NCBI RefSeq assembly: GCF_000003855.2
Contig: NW_003101682.1
Coordinates: 993,178 to 1,057,177 of the forward strand
Reading direction: 5' to 3'
DNA length: 64,000 nt
Source: Blastomyces gilchristii SLH14081
Lineage: Eukaryota; Ascomycota; Eurotiomycetes; Onygenales; Ajellomycetaceae
Below the pieces are notes generated by a model. The model worked only from the letters and a program-made list of their open reading frames with translations, made no database searches and was not told the DNA's origin. The translations under genes were made by a program, and so were the position numbers. Below are positions 34,960 through 44,902 of this stretch, in pieces; position 1 is the stretch's first letter, and every line of letters begins with the position of its first letter.

Positions 34960-36060
34960 TGTGTCAAATGTGTTTTCACAGTGAAGATTAGATGTATTTC
35001 TTTCTCTGTCATGATTGATTTACTGTGATCTGAGCTTGATTGTCTCAGTGAGTTCTGCTTTGTTATCATCATTCTTGTTCTTTTTCTTTTTCTTTTTCTT
35101 TTCAGCTTCTTTTGCTGATATTCTCTTTCTGTTATCATTTGATCTGACAACTGTCTTATAGCAGATAAGATCATCAATGAGATTATCAAGATTAATCTCA
35201 GAGACAGATATCTTTGAAATTTCTTGATATAGATTCTTAAGATAGGTTTGAATGAAAGATTGTGCATAGATCTTCAGATTATATATGAATTATTGAGTGA
35301 GAAAGTCTTTGAATATTGATCAGTCATATGTATTAATATCATTTATTATCACTTATCAGTGCTTCATATACAGTGTAATATCATTTTTATAATCAGTAAT
35401 TAACATAGTGACAACCTTGTTGTATAATTTGAATTGAAGATCTGCTCAGTGCATTTGATATTTCAATTCAACTGCTTATCATAGTGCAGTGACCTGTCTC
35501 ATCCTGATGACATTATTATCATCAGTCTGGTTGAGTTTGAATTGAGTAAGTGTTTATAGCTCAGTCTTCATTGAGTTTCACATACACTCTTATAATCAGC
35601 TTTCTTTATATTGTCAGATTTTTAAATCATTACTCACAAGCTGAGTATCTGAAGAAAGCTCTTCATTCATAAGAATATGAGATGTATCAATCAAAACTAC
35701 TTTTGATTTGATTTCACAGTATCAGATGTTATAGTCTTTCAGCTCTGAGAGCTTTGTGATAATCTTCATTTCAATATAACTGTAATCATTCTTGAATTCA
35801 CAGAACTTATCTGTTCTGGTGACTGAGTTTGCAGCTGTGATAAGATTGAGATTTATTCTCTGCTTCTGTAATTATTATTCACAGGTAATTTTTACTGCAT
35901 CTGTTTCTGAGAACTCTGCCTCTCATAGATGAGTGAAGCATATCAACATTTCAGCAATCTTATCAGTGAGACTATCTTGAGTGAGTATAGAGTGTTCTGT
36001 TGAGAGAAGATCTTCTTCCTCTCTTGAACTTGTACTATATTCTGTATTCATTTCAGTTCA
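34960..36060 (-). pseudogene. Copia gag remnant
   Basis: Degenerate frame; the open part at 34956-35267 ends with a Lys/Arg-rich stretch (K-R-K-R repeats) as seen before the zinc knuckle in Copia gag. A mutated knuckle follows at about 34900-34950. Start near 36050 not certain. Confidence 0.6.
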
Positions 36061-36318
36061 AACATTCTGAGCTGTTTGAGATGATGATTACAGCTTAAGC
36101 AGCTCTTGTTCAGAGGTTTTGTGTATACACATTGACTGTGTTGAATATCTTCTATTCATGTGAGAACACAGAGATTGCTTGCAGACTTGTTATGAAAGTC
36201 TGTAACAGATTAATTGATTTTGAAATCAATAATTCTTTTCAATCTGTAGTGAGCAGCTGCAGAATCACTAATGCAGTGTTTCAGAATTTAATTAGATCTT
36301 TAATTTAAGAGCATGAAG

Positions 36319-36518
36319 TGTAAGAATATAATAAATTAGAGTGAATTCTTATGCATAAAAGAGACATAATCTGATGAAGATGATATATTAGAGTGGTTGA
36401 TTATATTATTAAGATCTATCTATTATGTGATCTTTTATATGTGTAGGTGTTTGCCAAGCAATCAGCATACACCTTGCTTAGGCGGAAGCAGTCGGCCTGT
36501 AGAGAGAGGAATCTGACA
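36319..36518 (-). repeat. Putative 5' LTR of the Copia element
   Basis: 200 bp from TGTCAGATTCC to TATTCTTACA on the minus strand, with a TATA-like tatataaaag at about 36430. The boundary with hAT2 is sharp: hAT1 has the uninterrupted sequence at about 19905-19915. Only one LTR exists, so the inner end is inferred from the TG...CA rule. Confidence 0.7.
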
Positions 36519-38166
36519 GTACTAATATATAATTATTTTTATATAATTTTCTTCAAATTAGAAACTTAGTGTTATTAAAAATTATTATCTGATAAAGTAA
36601 CTTATCAGCTCAGTAGTAATTTTTTAATCATTTTTCTTTTATTATCTGTATTCTGATAACTTCTGATATCAGAAAATTTCTTCAGAGTTATAATTAGTTT
36701 ATAATAAATGTTTCTAAATAAAGTTATAGTAATTATAGTAGAGAGATGACTCTTCAGTAATTGATAATATAATCTATTAATAATTATTTCATAGTTTATC
36801 TCAATATTTGTGTTGAGTTTTTCATAAATTTCATGACCTCAAATCAGATGTGAAGAATGAAGTGATTATTTATTATAATTGAAAGAGAGTATTCTGTGTT
36901 GAATTATAAATAATATAGACTTTATACTTTACAGTGATTTCTTGAAGAGTTTATGAATCTTCAATAGAAGTGAAAGAAGTGAAAGAAGTGAATTCAGAGA
37001 ATATAATAATAATTTAAAAAAGATGATAATTTATTTTCAATAACTGATCACTGATGTATATAAGAAGAATTAATATAAGAGAAAATAATCTTCTTTCTTA
37101 GCTTAGTTATAATTTTAGTACTAACTCAGATTGAATATCATTAATGTATAAAAATAAATAAATAATCTTGATTAATCTCTATTATATTTCTTGAAATATA
37201 TTAATATTATAAAAGAGAGTATTATTAAATTGTGTTATTAAATAATATTATTAAAAATACATTAATATTGTGAATATTAAGGTTAAAAAAATGTTAATAC
37301 TTATACATTATAGTGATTTGTAAATCATGATACTTAAATATATATATATTTATTATTTCTGCTATTGATTACAACTTGTACAATAATTTTTGACAACTTA
37401 AAATTAATTTTAATTATTATTTAATAGCTATCAAGTCTATAACTAATTAATATAGAAAAGAAAAAATCTTTTTCTACTTATTATCTTTCTTCTCTTTCTC
37501 ATTCTTCTCATCATTCTTCAATAATTTACTTCTCATTCTCATTCTTCTTCTTCTTCTTCTTATCTGAGATAATAATCATCTTAAAGTCTCTCTTCACTAT
37601 CTTCTTAGAGATGAGTTCTTACTACTTCTCTTTAGTCAGATTAATCTGTATCTTAACATTCTGTATTTTCTGATTTACTGTCTCAGATTTCACTTCAGTA
37701 GTAAGTAGATTAATATACTCAGAGAATAGAGCTGTCTTCTTAATATTCTGAATTATAAAGTATATTCAAGATCTGAATAAGATCTTAATTCTCTTCTTTA
37801 TTATTAGCTTCTGCTAATTAATTAGAGAATAGAAGTATTATCAAAAATTATTATCTCTTAATAAATAAAAAACTTATTAGTTTTGACTTCTTTATCTCTT
37901 ACTTTAATATTCTCTTAATCTTCTTCTGTTATTACTTATTTATAGTAATACTCTTCTTCTCTCTCTCTCTTTTTATCTTAATTTTAAATTATTCTCAGAA
38001 CTTCTTCTGATCTTATTACTACTGTGTAAAACTCTTCACTGTCTTCTTTTTCATTCTTTTATATATAATATTATCTGTATTATTTCTATACTCAGTTCAG
38101 TCTAAATTTATCAGAAGTATTACTTAAAATCATTATTATTCTACTCTTTTACAGAGTCTCTTCAAG

Positions 38167-38540
38167 ATTATTATTATTATTATTCTTCTTTCATTATACT
38201 CATATGCAAGTGAAGCTTATAATAAGTTCTTGTGTGATGTTAAATACAGATCAAGTGTTAATTATACAGAAGGAAATACAGGTATTGAGATCATGTCAAG
38301 ATAACAAGAACATAGAAAAATACAAAGAAGTGATAATTAGATATATATGATAATAAATTTCTAGCGCAGCAATATAGAGTGAGTCATTGAAGTGATTTAT
38401 ACATCTCTGTATTTATTAAAAACCTGAGATGCTCGAGTTCCAGATTTAATATATTTTCTGCGGGTTTCAAACCTACGTGTCTTGGTTTCCCGTGCCAAGG
38501 CGCTACTGAGTGGCTGCATTAATCATTCAGTCACTGAGGT
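38167..38540 (-). mobile_element. tRNA-derived SINE (374 bp) with (TAA)n tail
   Basis: Flanked by a perfect 11 bp duplication gtctcttcaag (38156-38166 and 38541-38551) inside hAT2; the empty site is in hAT1 at 18232-18242. On the minus strand the head (38540 to about 38455) resembles a class II tRNA: A-box-like tgactgaatgatt (38521-38533), a CTTGG...CCAAG hairpin placed as a long variable arm, and B-box ggtttgaaacc (38463-38473). A 280 bp body of unknown origin follows, then gaagaataataataat, like the LINE tail. Ser or Leu origin is likely from the variable arm, but the anticodon is not readable with confidence. Confidence 0.8.
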
Positions 38541-38721
38541 GTCTCTTCAAGGTTATTATAATATGTCTTACAATCTGTCTTCTCTTACTTAAACATCTTC
38601 TTCTTCTCATTCTTAATCTGTGACAGCACTCATATGCCTTAGTGATTCACAGAACTGTAGAATATTTGAAGAGAAATGACATGATTAATTTTAATAAGTA
38701 TTAAGAAAGAATAGAGGCAGA

Positions 38722-40364
38722 AGAGTTATAAAGATGAGCTTAAATCATATAATCAGAGAAAGAGTCTCTTCTTCATTTCCATCAATTAACTCTGGAAATG
38801 AACTGGATTGAAATAGATTTCTTGATTGAAATGAAAATAATTCTTCAAAGAAAATGCCTTCTCAACTGTACAGACTATGCTCTCTGATTAAAAATCAATT
38901 TTCTTCTTTAAATGTTGAAAAAGTTGATTATGAGAAGTTATCTCTCTGAAGAGAAAAGCTTGAATCTCTTATAGACTTGCAAATAAGTGAACTATTTAAA
39001 GAGAAAGAATATGAACAGCATTTGAAGAGAATTTCTACAATTAATATAAAAGACTCTATTCTGATTTATTCAGATGACTCAAAAAATGAGAATTTGAATA
39101 GATTAGGTGCAGGCATTGCTTATACTGAAGATAATATCAATTTTATCTCAGATTTCTGAAATTTAGGCTGTGAATCTGAAGTCTTTGATGCTGAAGTATT
39201 TGTGATAGTGAAAGCTTTCAAACTCATTGAAATAAAATCTCATAAAAGAGGAAATAGTTTGAAAGAGATATGAATATTCTCTGATAGTCAAGCTGCTTTA
39301 AAAAGACTTAGAAATAGTCAGATTCATAATGATTAAATGAATCTTGAACTGATCTTAAACTCTGTTTTAAAAATTCAAAAGAGAAGAATATCAAAGCTGA
39401 TAATTCATCTGCACTGAGTTCCTGCTCATATGAATATTCATGGCAATGAATTGGCTGATTCAGCTGTAAAAAAGGGTGCAGAATTAAGCAGATCTATTCA
39501 AAAAATTGTGTCCTGATCTTTTATAAAGAGAAAAATAAAAGAATCTTGTTTAGACAAGTGAAATGAAAGCTGACAGAAACAAAAGAAGAGTATACATTAT
39601 TCAAGATTTGAAACAAAACCCAAGTGAAAATCTTGTTCAATTAAATATAAAAAGAAAATATTCTCATCTATAATACAGCTGAAACTAGGACATGACTATT
39701 TCAAATCTTATATACAAAGATTTGATGATAGATTTGACTCAATAGAATGCTCATTCTGCAATGCAAATGAGAATTCTGAGCATATTATAATGCACTGTGC
39801 ATTATACAATAGTCTCAGAGTCAGATTGAAAGAGATGTATAATCTAATTCAATTAAATATGAGATTTTTATTCTCAACTGAGACAGGAATTAAATACTTA
39901 ATAGACTTTCTATCAGAAACTCAAGCAGCTACAAGAAAATAGCTAAATTCAGAAATATCTGAATATAAAGAGGTGGAAATTAATCAGATATAGTCTGTTA
40001 AAACAGCTATATACTATCTTTTAATAATTTGTTTTATTACAGTCTCTCTTTACTTTATCTTTTCCTTTCAATTTCTTTCTATCTATCTATTTAATGTGTC
40101 TATCTTTAAGACTGTGTTCTCTTTTCCTTTGTCATGATATTGTCAAATGATTTCAAAGTATCAGAAGATGTTAAAACACTGCAATTTGTAAACAGTTTTT
40201 GTATTCTGAGCTAAAATTTCTGATTTTGCATATCTGAAATTGATGAATGTATAATAGTTAACTTTACAGATATAGGAAAAACCCTGAGAACTAAAGGTTC
40301 TCACGTAGATGTCATAGTCCCTGACTACATACATTCATAATTGAAGAATAATAATAATAATAAT
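38722..40364 (+). mobile_element. LINE4, 5'-truncated Tad1-like LINE
   Basis: 1643 bp matching the end of LINE1 from position 16503 to the (TAA)n tail. Flanked by aatagaggcaga at 38710-38721 and 40365-40376 (12 bp, perfect). The empty site in hAT1 is at 10362-10373, differing by transitions only. Classic 5' truncation by target-primed reverse transcription. Confidence 0.92.
38977..39960 (+). pseudogene. LINE4 ORF2 C-terminal remnant (RNase H)
   Basis: RNase H part of ORF2: L-I-Y-S-D-D-S near 39055, then the acidic block near 39180 and S-D-S-Q-A-A near 39275, and the C-terminal Cys-x2-Cys...His region near 39745-39785. Open only at 38977-39159; interrupted by TGA elsewhere. Confidence 0.8.
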
Positions 40365-40379
40365 AATAGAGGCAGAGAA

Positions 40380-40431
40380 GACAGTTAGTAATAATATAAC
40401 AATAATAATAATAGTGATAATAATAATAATG

Positions 40432-40477
<46 letters not shown>

Positions 40478-40490
40478 TAATAATAATGAA
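40380..40490. repeat. AAT/GAT microsatellite of hAT2
   Basis: Long AAT array with GAT interruptions, homologous to 10250-10345 of hAT1 in inverse orientation. The tyrosine-rich open frame on the other strand is a translation of this array, not a gene. Confidence 0.92.
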
Positions 40491-40828
40491 AGAGAGAGTG
40501 CATTAAAATATATTATTAACTTATTAAAAATAAAGAGACTGAAAGAAAATATTAACAGTTTTCAGAGGTATATAGAAACAGCTACAGTATTATATAGTAA
40601 TATTATCTTTATTTAATACATGCACTGTTGATATTCTTTATATATAGTTATTATATAATCTGTATCAGAGATACATGCAGAAAACAGATCTTTATTACTA
40701 GAATAAATGATTACAGCTATTCTCTATTTTCATATTATAAAGATAAGTTATTCTCATTTCTTTCTTCTCTCTTTTCTCTTCTTTAATCAATCACTAATTT
40801 CAAGCTGATATGAAAACTATTAAAACAC

Positions 40829-40909
40829 GTAAGCGTAGCTCAGTTGATAAGACTGGTAATCAAGACCGTATATATTAGAGATGTATGAGTTCGAATCTCA
40901 CTACTGACA
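40829..40909 (+). pseudogene. tRNA-like head of the composite element
   Basis: A-box-like tagctcagttgat (40836-40848) and B-box gagttcgaatctc (40887-40899), 38 bp apart, as in an RNA polymerase III internal promoter. The T arm forms (gag ttcgaat ctc); the acceptor arm pairs only partly. The anticodon arm is ambiguous, so no amino acid is assigned. It is more likely the transcription start of the element than a working tRNA gene. Confidence 0.65.
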
Positions 40910-41451
40910 CCTGTCACTTCTTACTCATAAAAGCTCTCATGTAATAGAGACTGAGTCTAATTAGTAAGACTTAATATGAGATAGAACTCTCTACTGTAAG
41001 CTAAGTCACTACTTAAGTGAGATTCTGTAAACACTTATCAGAGGTGATATAAAATGCTAATATCTTACTATTCTACTATGCATCTGTCAAGATTCTAATA
41101 ATATAGAGTCAAGTCTAATGTAGTGATTATACATTACTTAAGTAAGTCTCTAACTAGAGTCATCATCAGAGTCTAACTTCTTCTCAAATACAGAGAATAA
41201 TTTTGAAAATCACTTGACTAGCAGGTCTAGATGTGTATCTAGACTCTAGAGAGCGTACTCTGATAGACTAGAGTCTGCAAGCTCACTGTTATACTCTAAT
41301 ACTGACAGAGAGAACTGCAGTCATCAAGTCTATAATTAGTCTCTAATACAGAGCAAGGTTATAACAGCTGATTGATAAATCTATGAGTATCTAATGAGAC
41401 TGAGATCAGCAACTGAAAGCTTGATATGTACATTATCAAGTGAGTAGTGAC
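40910..41451 (+). other. Body of the composite element, left of MITE b
   Basis: About 540 bp with no match elsewhere in the window and no coding frame. Many agtct/agact words. It continues after the MITE at 41966-42093. Confidence 0.6.
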
Positions 41452-41957
41452 TAGACTGACTGTGTGACCGTGTCTGAGACCAGGACCAGATTTTTTGATA
41501 GTCTCATTACCAATTCGACTGATCTCATTACACAGTTTTAACATTAGATAGTACTTTCATACTGTCTCAGTGAAACTTACTGTCTACTCTTGTCACATTT
41601 TTCAAATGAGACCATGATTTCCACTTCTCAATTTAAATTATTTTTATTGCTTTAAATGACTTTAAATCTCATTTGAGTGTTACCAAAAAGCATTACTTTT
41701 TAAAAAATTAAAAATAGTCTAAAGAAAACCTTAAAATGTCTAAAAATAGTAACTTTATGTCAGGAATGGGACTAAATGGGACCAAATGAGACCACTTTCT
41801 CATTTTTTTCAAGTCATGGTTCCATTTTAAGATCTGATATATAGTCACTTTGCATGTTTTTTTGATAGCCAGTCCCAGCGGGATTCACGCCAAGAAATGT
41901 ATGGGACCAGACCAAATGGGACCAAACATGAAATTCATGGTCCCGGCGGCCAGTCTA
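41452..41957 (-). mobile_element. hAT MITE, copy b (506 bp)
   Basis: Same length and ends as copy a, opposite orientation. Perfect 8 bp duplication gtagtgac at 41444-41451 and 41958-41965. It keeps more CG and GG sites than the surrounding sequence. The 61-codon frame at 41359-41544 crosses its edge and is not a gene. Confidence 0.93.
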
Positions 41958-42093
41958 GTAGTGACAGTCACTAACTAACACCTCTGAAAATTAGTAACTG
42001 GCCTGAGAGGACAGACACAGTGATCGATTAATTATAGAGAATTAAATGTAATTAGCTTAAGATGCATTCTGCAGGTGACTAGCACCTGTAGAT

Positions 42094-43220
42094 CTTATAA
42101 AAGAGAAAATAGTTTGAAAGAGATGTGAATATTCTCTGATAGTCAAGCTGCTTTGAAAAGACTTAGAAATAGTTAGGTTTATAATAATCAAATAAATCTT
42201 GAACTGATTTTAAACTGTGTTTTGAAAATTCAAAAGATAAGAACATCAAAGCTGATAATTCATCTGCACTGAGTTCCTACTCATATGAATATTCACATCA
42301 ATGAATTAACTGATTCAGCTGTAAAAAAGAATGCAGAATTAAGCAGATCTATTCAAAAAATTGTAATCTAATCTTTTATAAAGAGAAGAATAAAAGAATC
42401 TTGTTTAGACAAGTGAAATAAAAGCTGGCAGAAACAAAAGAAGAGTATACATTATTCAAGATTTGAAACAAAACTCAAGTGAAAATCTTATTCAATTAAA
42501 TATAAAAAGAAAATATTCTCATCTATAATACAGCTGAAACTAGAATATGACTATTTCAAATCTTATATACAAAGATTTGATGATAGATTTGATTCAATAA
42601 AATGCTCATTCTGTAATGCAAATGAGAATTCTGAGTATATTATAATACACTGTACATTATACAATAGTCTCAGAGTCAGATTAAAAGAGAAGTATAATCT
42701 AAATTAATTAAATATGAGATTCTTATTCTCAACTGAGACAGGAATTAAATACTTAATACACTTTCTATCAGAAACTCAAGCAGCTACAAGAAAATGACTA
42801 AATTCAGAAATATCTGAATATGAAGAGGAGGAAATTAATCAGATATAGTCTGTTAAAACAGCTATATACTATCTTTTAATAATTTGTTTTGTTACAGTCT
42901 CTCTTTACTTTACCTTTTTCTTTCAATTCCTTTCTATCTATCTATTTAATGTGTCTATCTTTAAGACTGTGTTCTCCTTTCCTTTGTCATGATATTGTCA
43001 AAAGGTTTCAAAGTATCAGAAGATGTTAAAACACTGCACTTTGTAAACAGTTTTCATATTCTGGGCTGGAATTTTCTGATTTTGCATATCTGAAATTGAT
43101 GAATGTATAATAGTTAACTTTACAGATATAGGAAAAACCCTGAGATCTAAAAGTTCTCAGGTAGATGTCATAGTCTCTGACTGCATACATTCATAATTTA
43201 AGAAGAAGAATAATAATAAT
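42094..43220 (+). pseudogene. LINE-derived 3' part of the composite element
   Basis: Matches LINE1 17015-18146 throughout: S-D-S-Q-A-A block of RNase H near 42138, C-terminal Cys motif near 42605, ORF2 end near 42845, 3' UTR, and (TAA)n at 43205-43220. Stops interrupt the frame. It carries no RT, so the element could not move by itself. Confidence 0.85.
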
Positions 43221-44057
43221 AACTATTAAAACACTGTCAGAAACTCTTAAATTAAAGAGTATAGATTAATCAAATTTTAAATGCAGAAGAAATTGAATTA
43301 TTTTCTACAGATTCAATTACTCACTTCTCTCTTAAATAAAACAGCAGTCATGTTCCCTCTCTCTCTTCAATCAAATAAAACATAGCCTGTGAAAAGTGAG
43401 TATCATGTCAGACTATAATGACTAACACAGCTTCAGTACACAGAGCTGCATATATGCAGTGTATGCTGAACTGAGAGACTGCATGAGTTGTAAGTCAGTG
43501 ACAGCATCTCAGAGAGAGTCATACAGTGTGAAAAACCTGTAACTCTCAGTTACATGTGCAGAGAATAAATCACTGAAGTAAGTGTATATATATTGTATAA
43601 AAGTAATACTTTTTAATAACACTCAGTCTCTGATATTATGAAAATAGAGTCTCTCTGTGAAATTCATTTTTACCAGAAGTCAGAGAATCTTATATTTCTC
43701 AAGATCATCTTCACATATCTTATTCATGAGATTGATGAGAGAAATCATTGATTTCAGTGTTCTATTCTTGATATTCTTCAAGTAGTAGCAGAGTTCATTC
43801 TGATCACACTTTTTAAGTGTATATTTTCTAATTATTCACATTTATATAGATATATACTGATTATTTATTAGATAATGTTAAGATAATAACTTATTACAGC
43901 TGTGTTATTCTCACTGTGAGAAATACACAGTTGATGATAAATATTGTAAAGACTCTGAAAAGTAAGTATTTTAAAAGTACTGTGACTCTATGATCTTGAT
44001 TTTTTTTATTTTTATTTTTTGTTTTTTTCTTTTTTTTTATTATAATTTTTTCTTGTT

Positions 44058-44088
<31 letters not shown>

Positions 44089-44480
44089 ATTTTATTTTTG
44101 TATTTTTTTATAATTAAAATTATATGAATTATACTCTGTGTTCAGAAAAGTAATAATATTTAATAACACTCTCTCTCTATTGAATTTTCAATAAATAAGT
44201 ACTATGTTATGATATTATATAAGTGAGAAATAATTTCATAGTCTTATTTAATACTATTCTTAATAATGAAATCAGAATGAAAATGTGACTAAGAATTCAA
44301 ATATATTCTTTATCTAAGACTAGATTTTTATTTGAAAAATGAATCTAATACCTTTACTATTTGAAATAATGTGATTTGAAATCAATGTAATGAATACAGA
44401 TTATAATCAGAAGTAATACTTTTAGACAATATAATAACTGTAAAGTTCGATTCTGGTTTCAGACACGGTCACACAGTCAG
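43221..44480 (-). mobile_element. hAT2 left-arm segment
   Basis: Homologous to 8640-9920 of hAT1, including the T-rich tract at 43998-44115. No coding content. Its outer end has lost the terminal cagtcta. Confidence 0.85.
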
Positions 44481-44902
44481 AGTGTGAGAAAGTCACAACT
44501 CTTAGTTATATACACAGAGAGTGAATCACTGTAGTTATTATTATTATTCTTCAATTATAGATGTATGCAGTCAGAGACTATGACATCTATCTGAGAACTT
44601 TTAGTTCTCAGGGTTTTTCCTATATCTGTAAAGTTAACTATTATACATTCATCAATTTCAGATATACAAAATCAGAAAATTCCAGCTCAGAATACAAAAA
44701 CTGTTTACAAATTGCAGTGTTTTAACATCTTCTGATACTTTGAAATCATTTGACAATATCATGACAAAGGAAAAAAGAACACAGTCTTAAAGATAGACAC
44801 ATTAAATAGATAGACAGAAAGAAATTGAAAGAAAAAGATAAAGTAAAGAAAGACTGTAACAAAACAAATTATTGAAAGATAGTATATAGCTGTTTTAACA
44901 GA

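Larger units (their letters stand above)
34055..36518 (-). mobile_element. Copia-type LTR retrotransposon, 5' half
   Basis: Read on the minus strand: LTR (36319-36518), gag, protease, gag-pre-integrase and start of integrase, then cut at 34055 by element X. RT, RNase H and the 3' LTR are absent. The 5 bp next to the LTR (gtact, 36519-36523) is the expected duplication, but its partner is not present at the far side. Confidence 0.82.
40829..43220 (+). mobile_element. tRNA-headed, LINE-tailed composite retroelement
   Basis: Flanked by a perfect 14 bp duplication aactattaaaacac (40815-40828 and 43221-43234) within hAT2; hAT1 has the single site at 9907-9920 with one mismatch. From 5' to 3': a tRNA-like head (40829-40909), an unmatched body (40910-42093, containing MITE copy b), then 1.1 kb identical in order to the last part of LINE1 (from about 17015: RNase H C-terminus, 3' UTR) and a (TAA)n tail. 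Since the duplication encloses head, body and LINE part together, they moved as one unit. Without the MITE it is about 1.9 kb. It is reminiscent of SINEs with LINE-derived 3' ends but much longer. Confidence 0.8.
22619..44480 (-). mobile_element. hAT2, hAT transposon broken by five insertions
   Basis: Right end TAGACTGGCCGC at 22619; the left end near 44480 reads gacacggtcacacagtcag, so the last few bases are lost or mutated and no 8 bp duplication can be confirmed. hAT2 segments are 22619-23482, 30728-31767, 36519-38166, 38552-38721, 40365-40828 and 43221-44480, together about 5.4 kb. They are co-linear with hAT1 except for about 296 bp (19912-20208 of hAT1) missing at the Copia/X insertion. 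Insertions: chromovirus, Copia plus X, SINE, LINE4 and the composite retroelement. The segment 30728-31767 carries the transposase core remnants. Confidence 0.87.

Noticed and set aside
38455..38540. Functional tRNA-Ser or tRNA-Leu gene
   Set aside because: No clean acceptor stem or anticodon arm; head of a SINE bounded by an 11 bp duplication.
40312..40503. Tyrosine-rich 63-codon frame
   Set aside because: Translation of the AAT/GAT microsatellite of hAT2.
40829..40909. Functional tRNA gene
   Set aside because: A- and B-boxes are present, but the acceptor and anticodon arms pair poorly and the sequence begins exactly at a target duplication, so it is the head of a retroelement.
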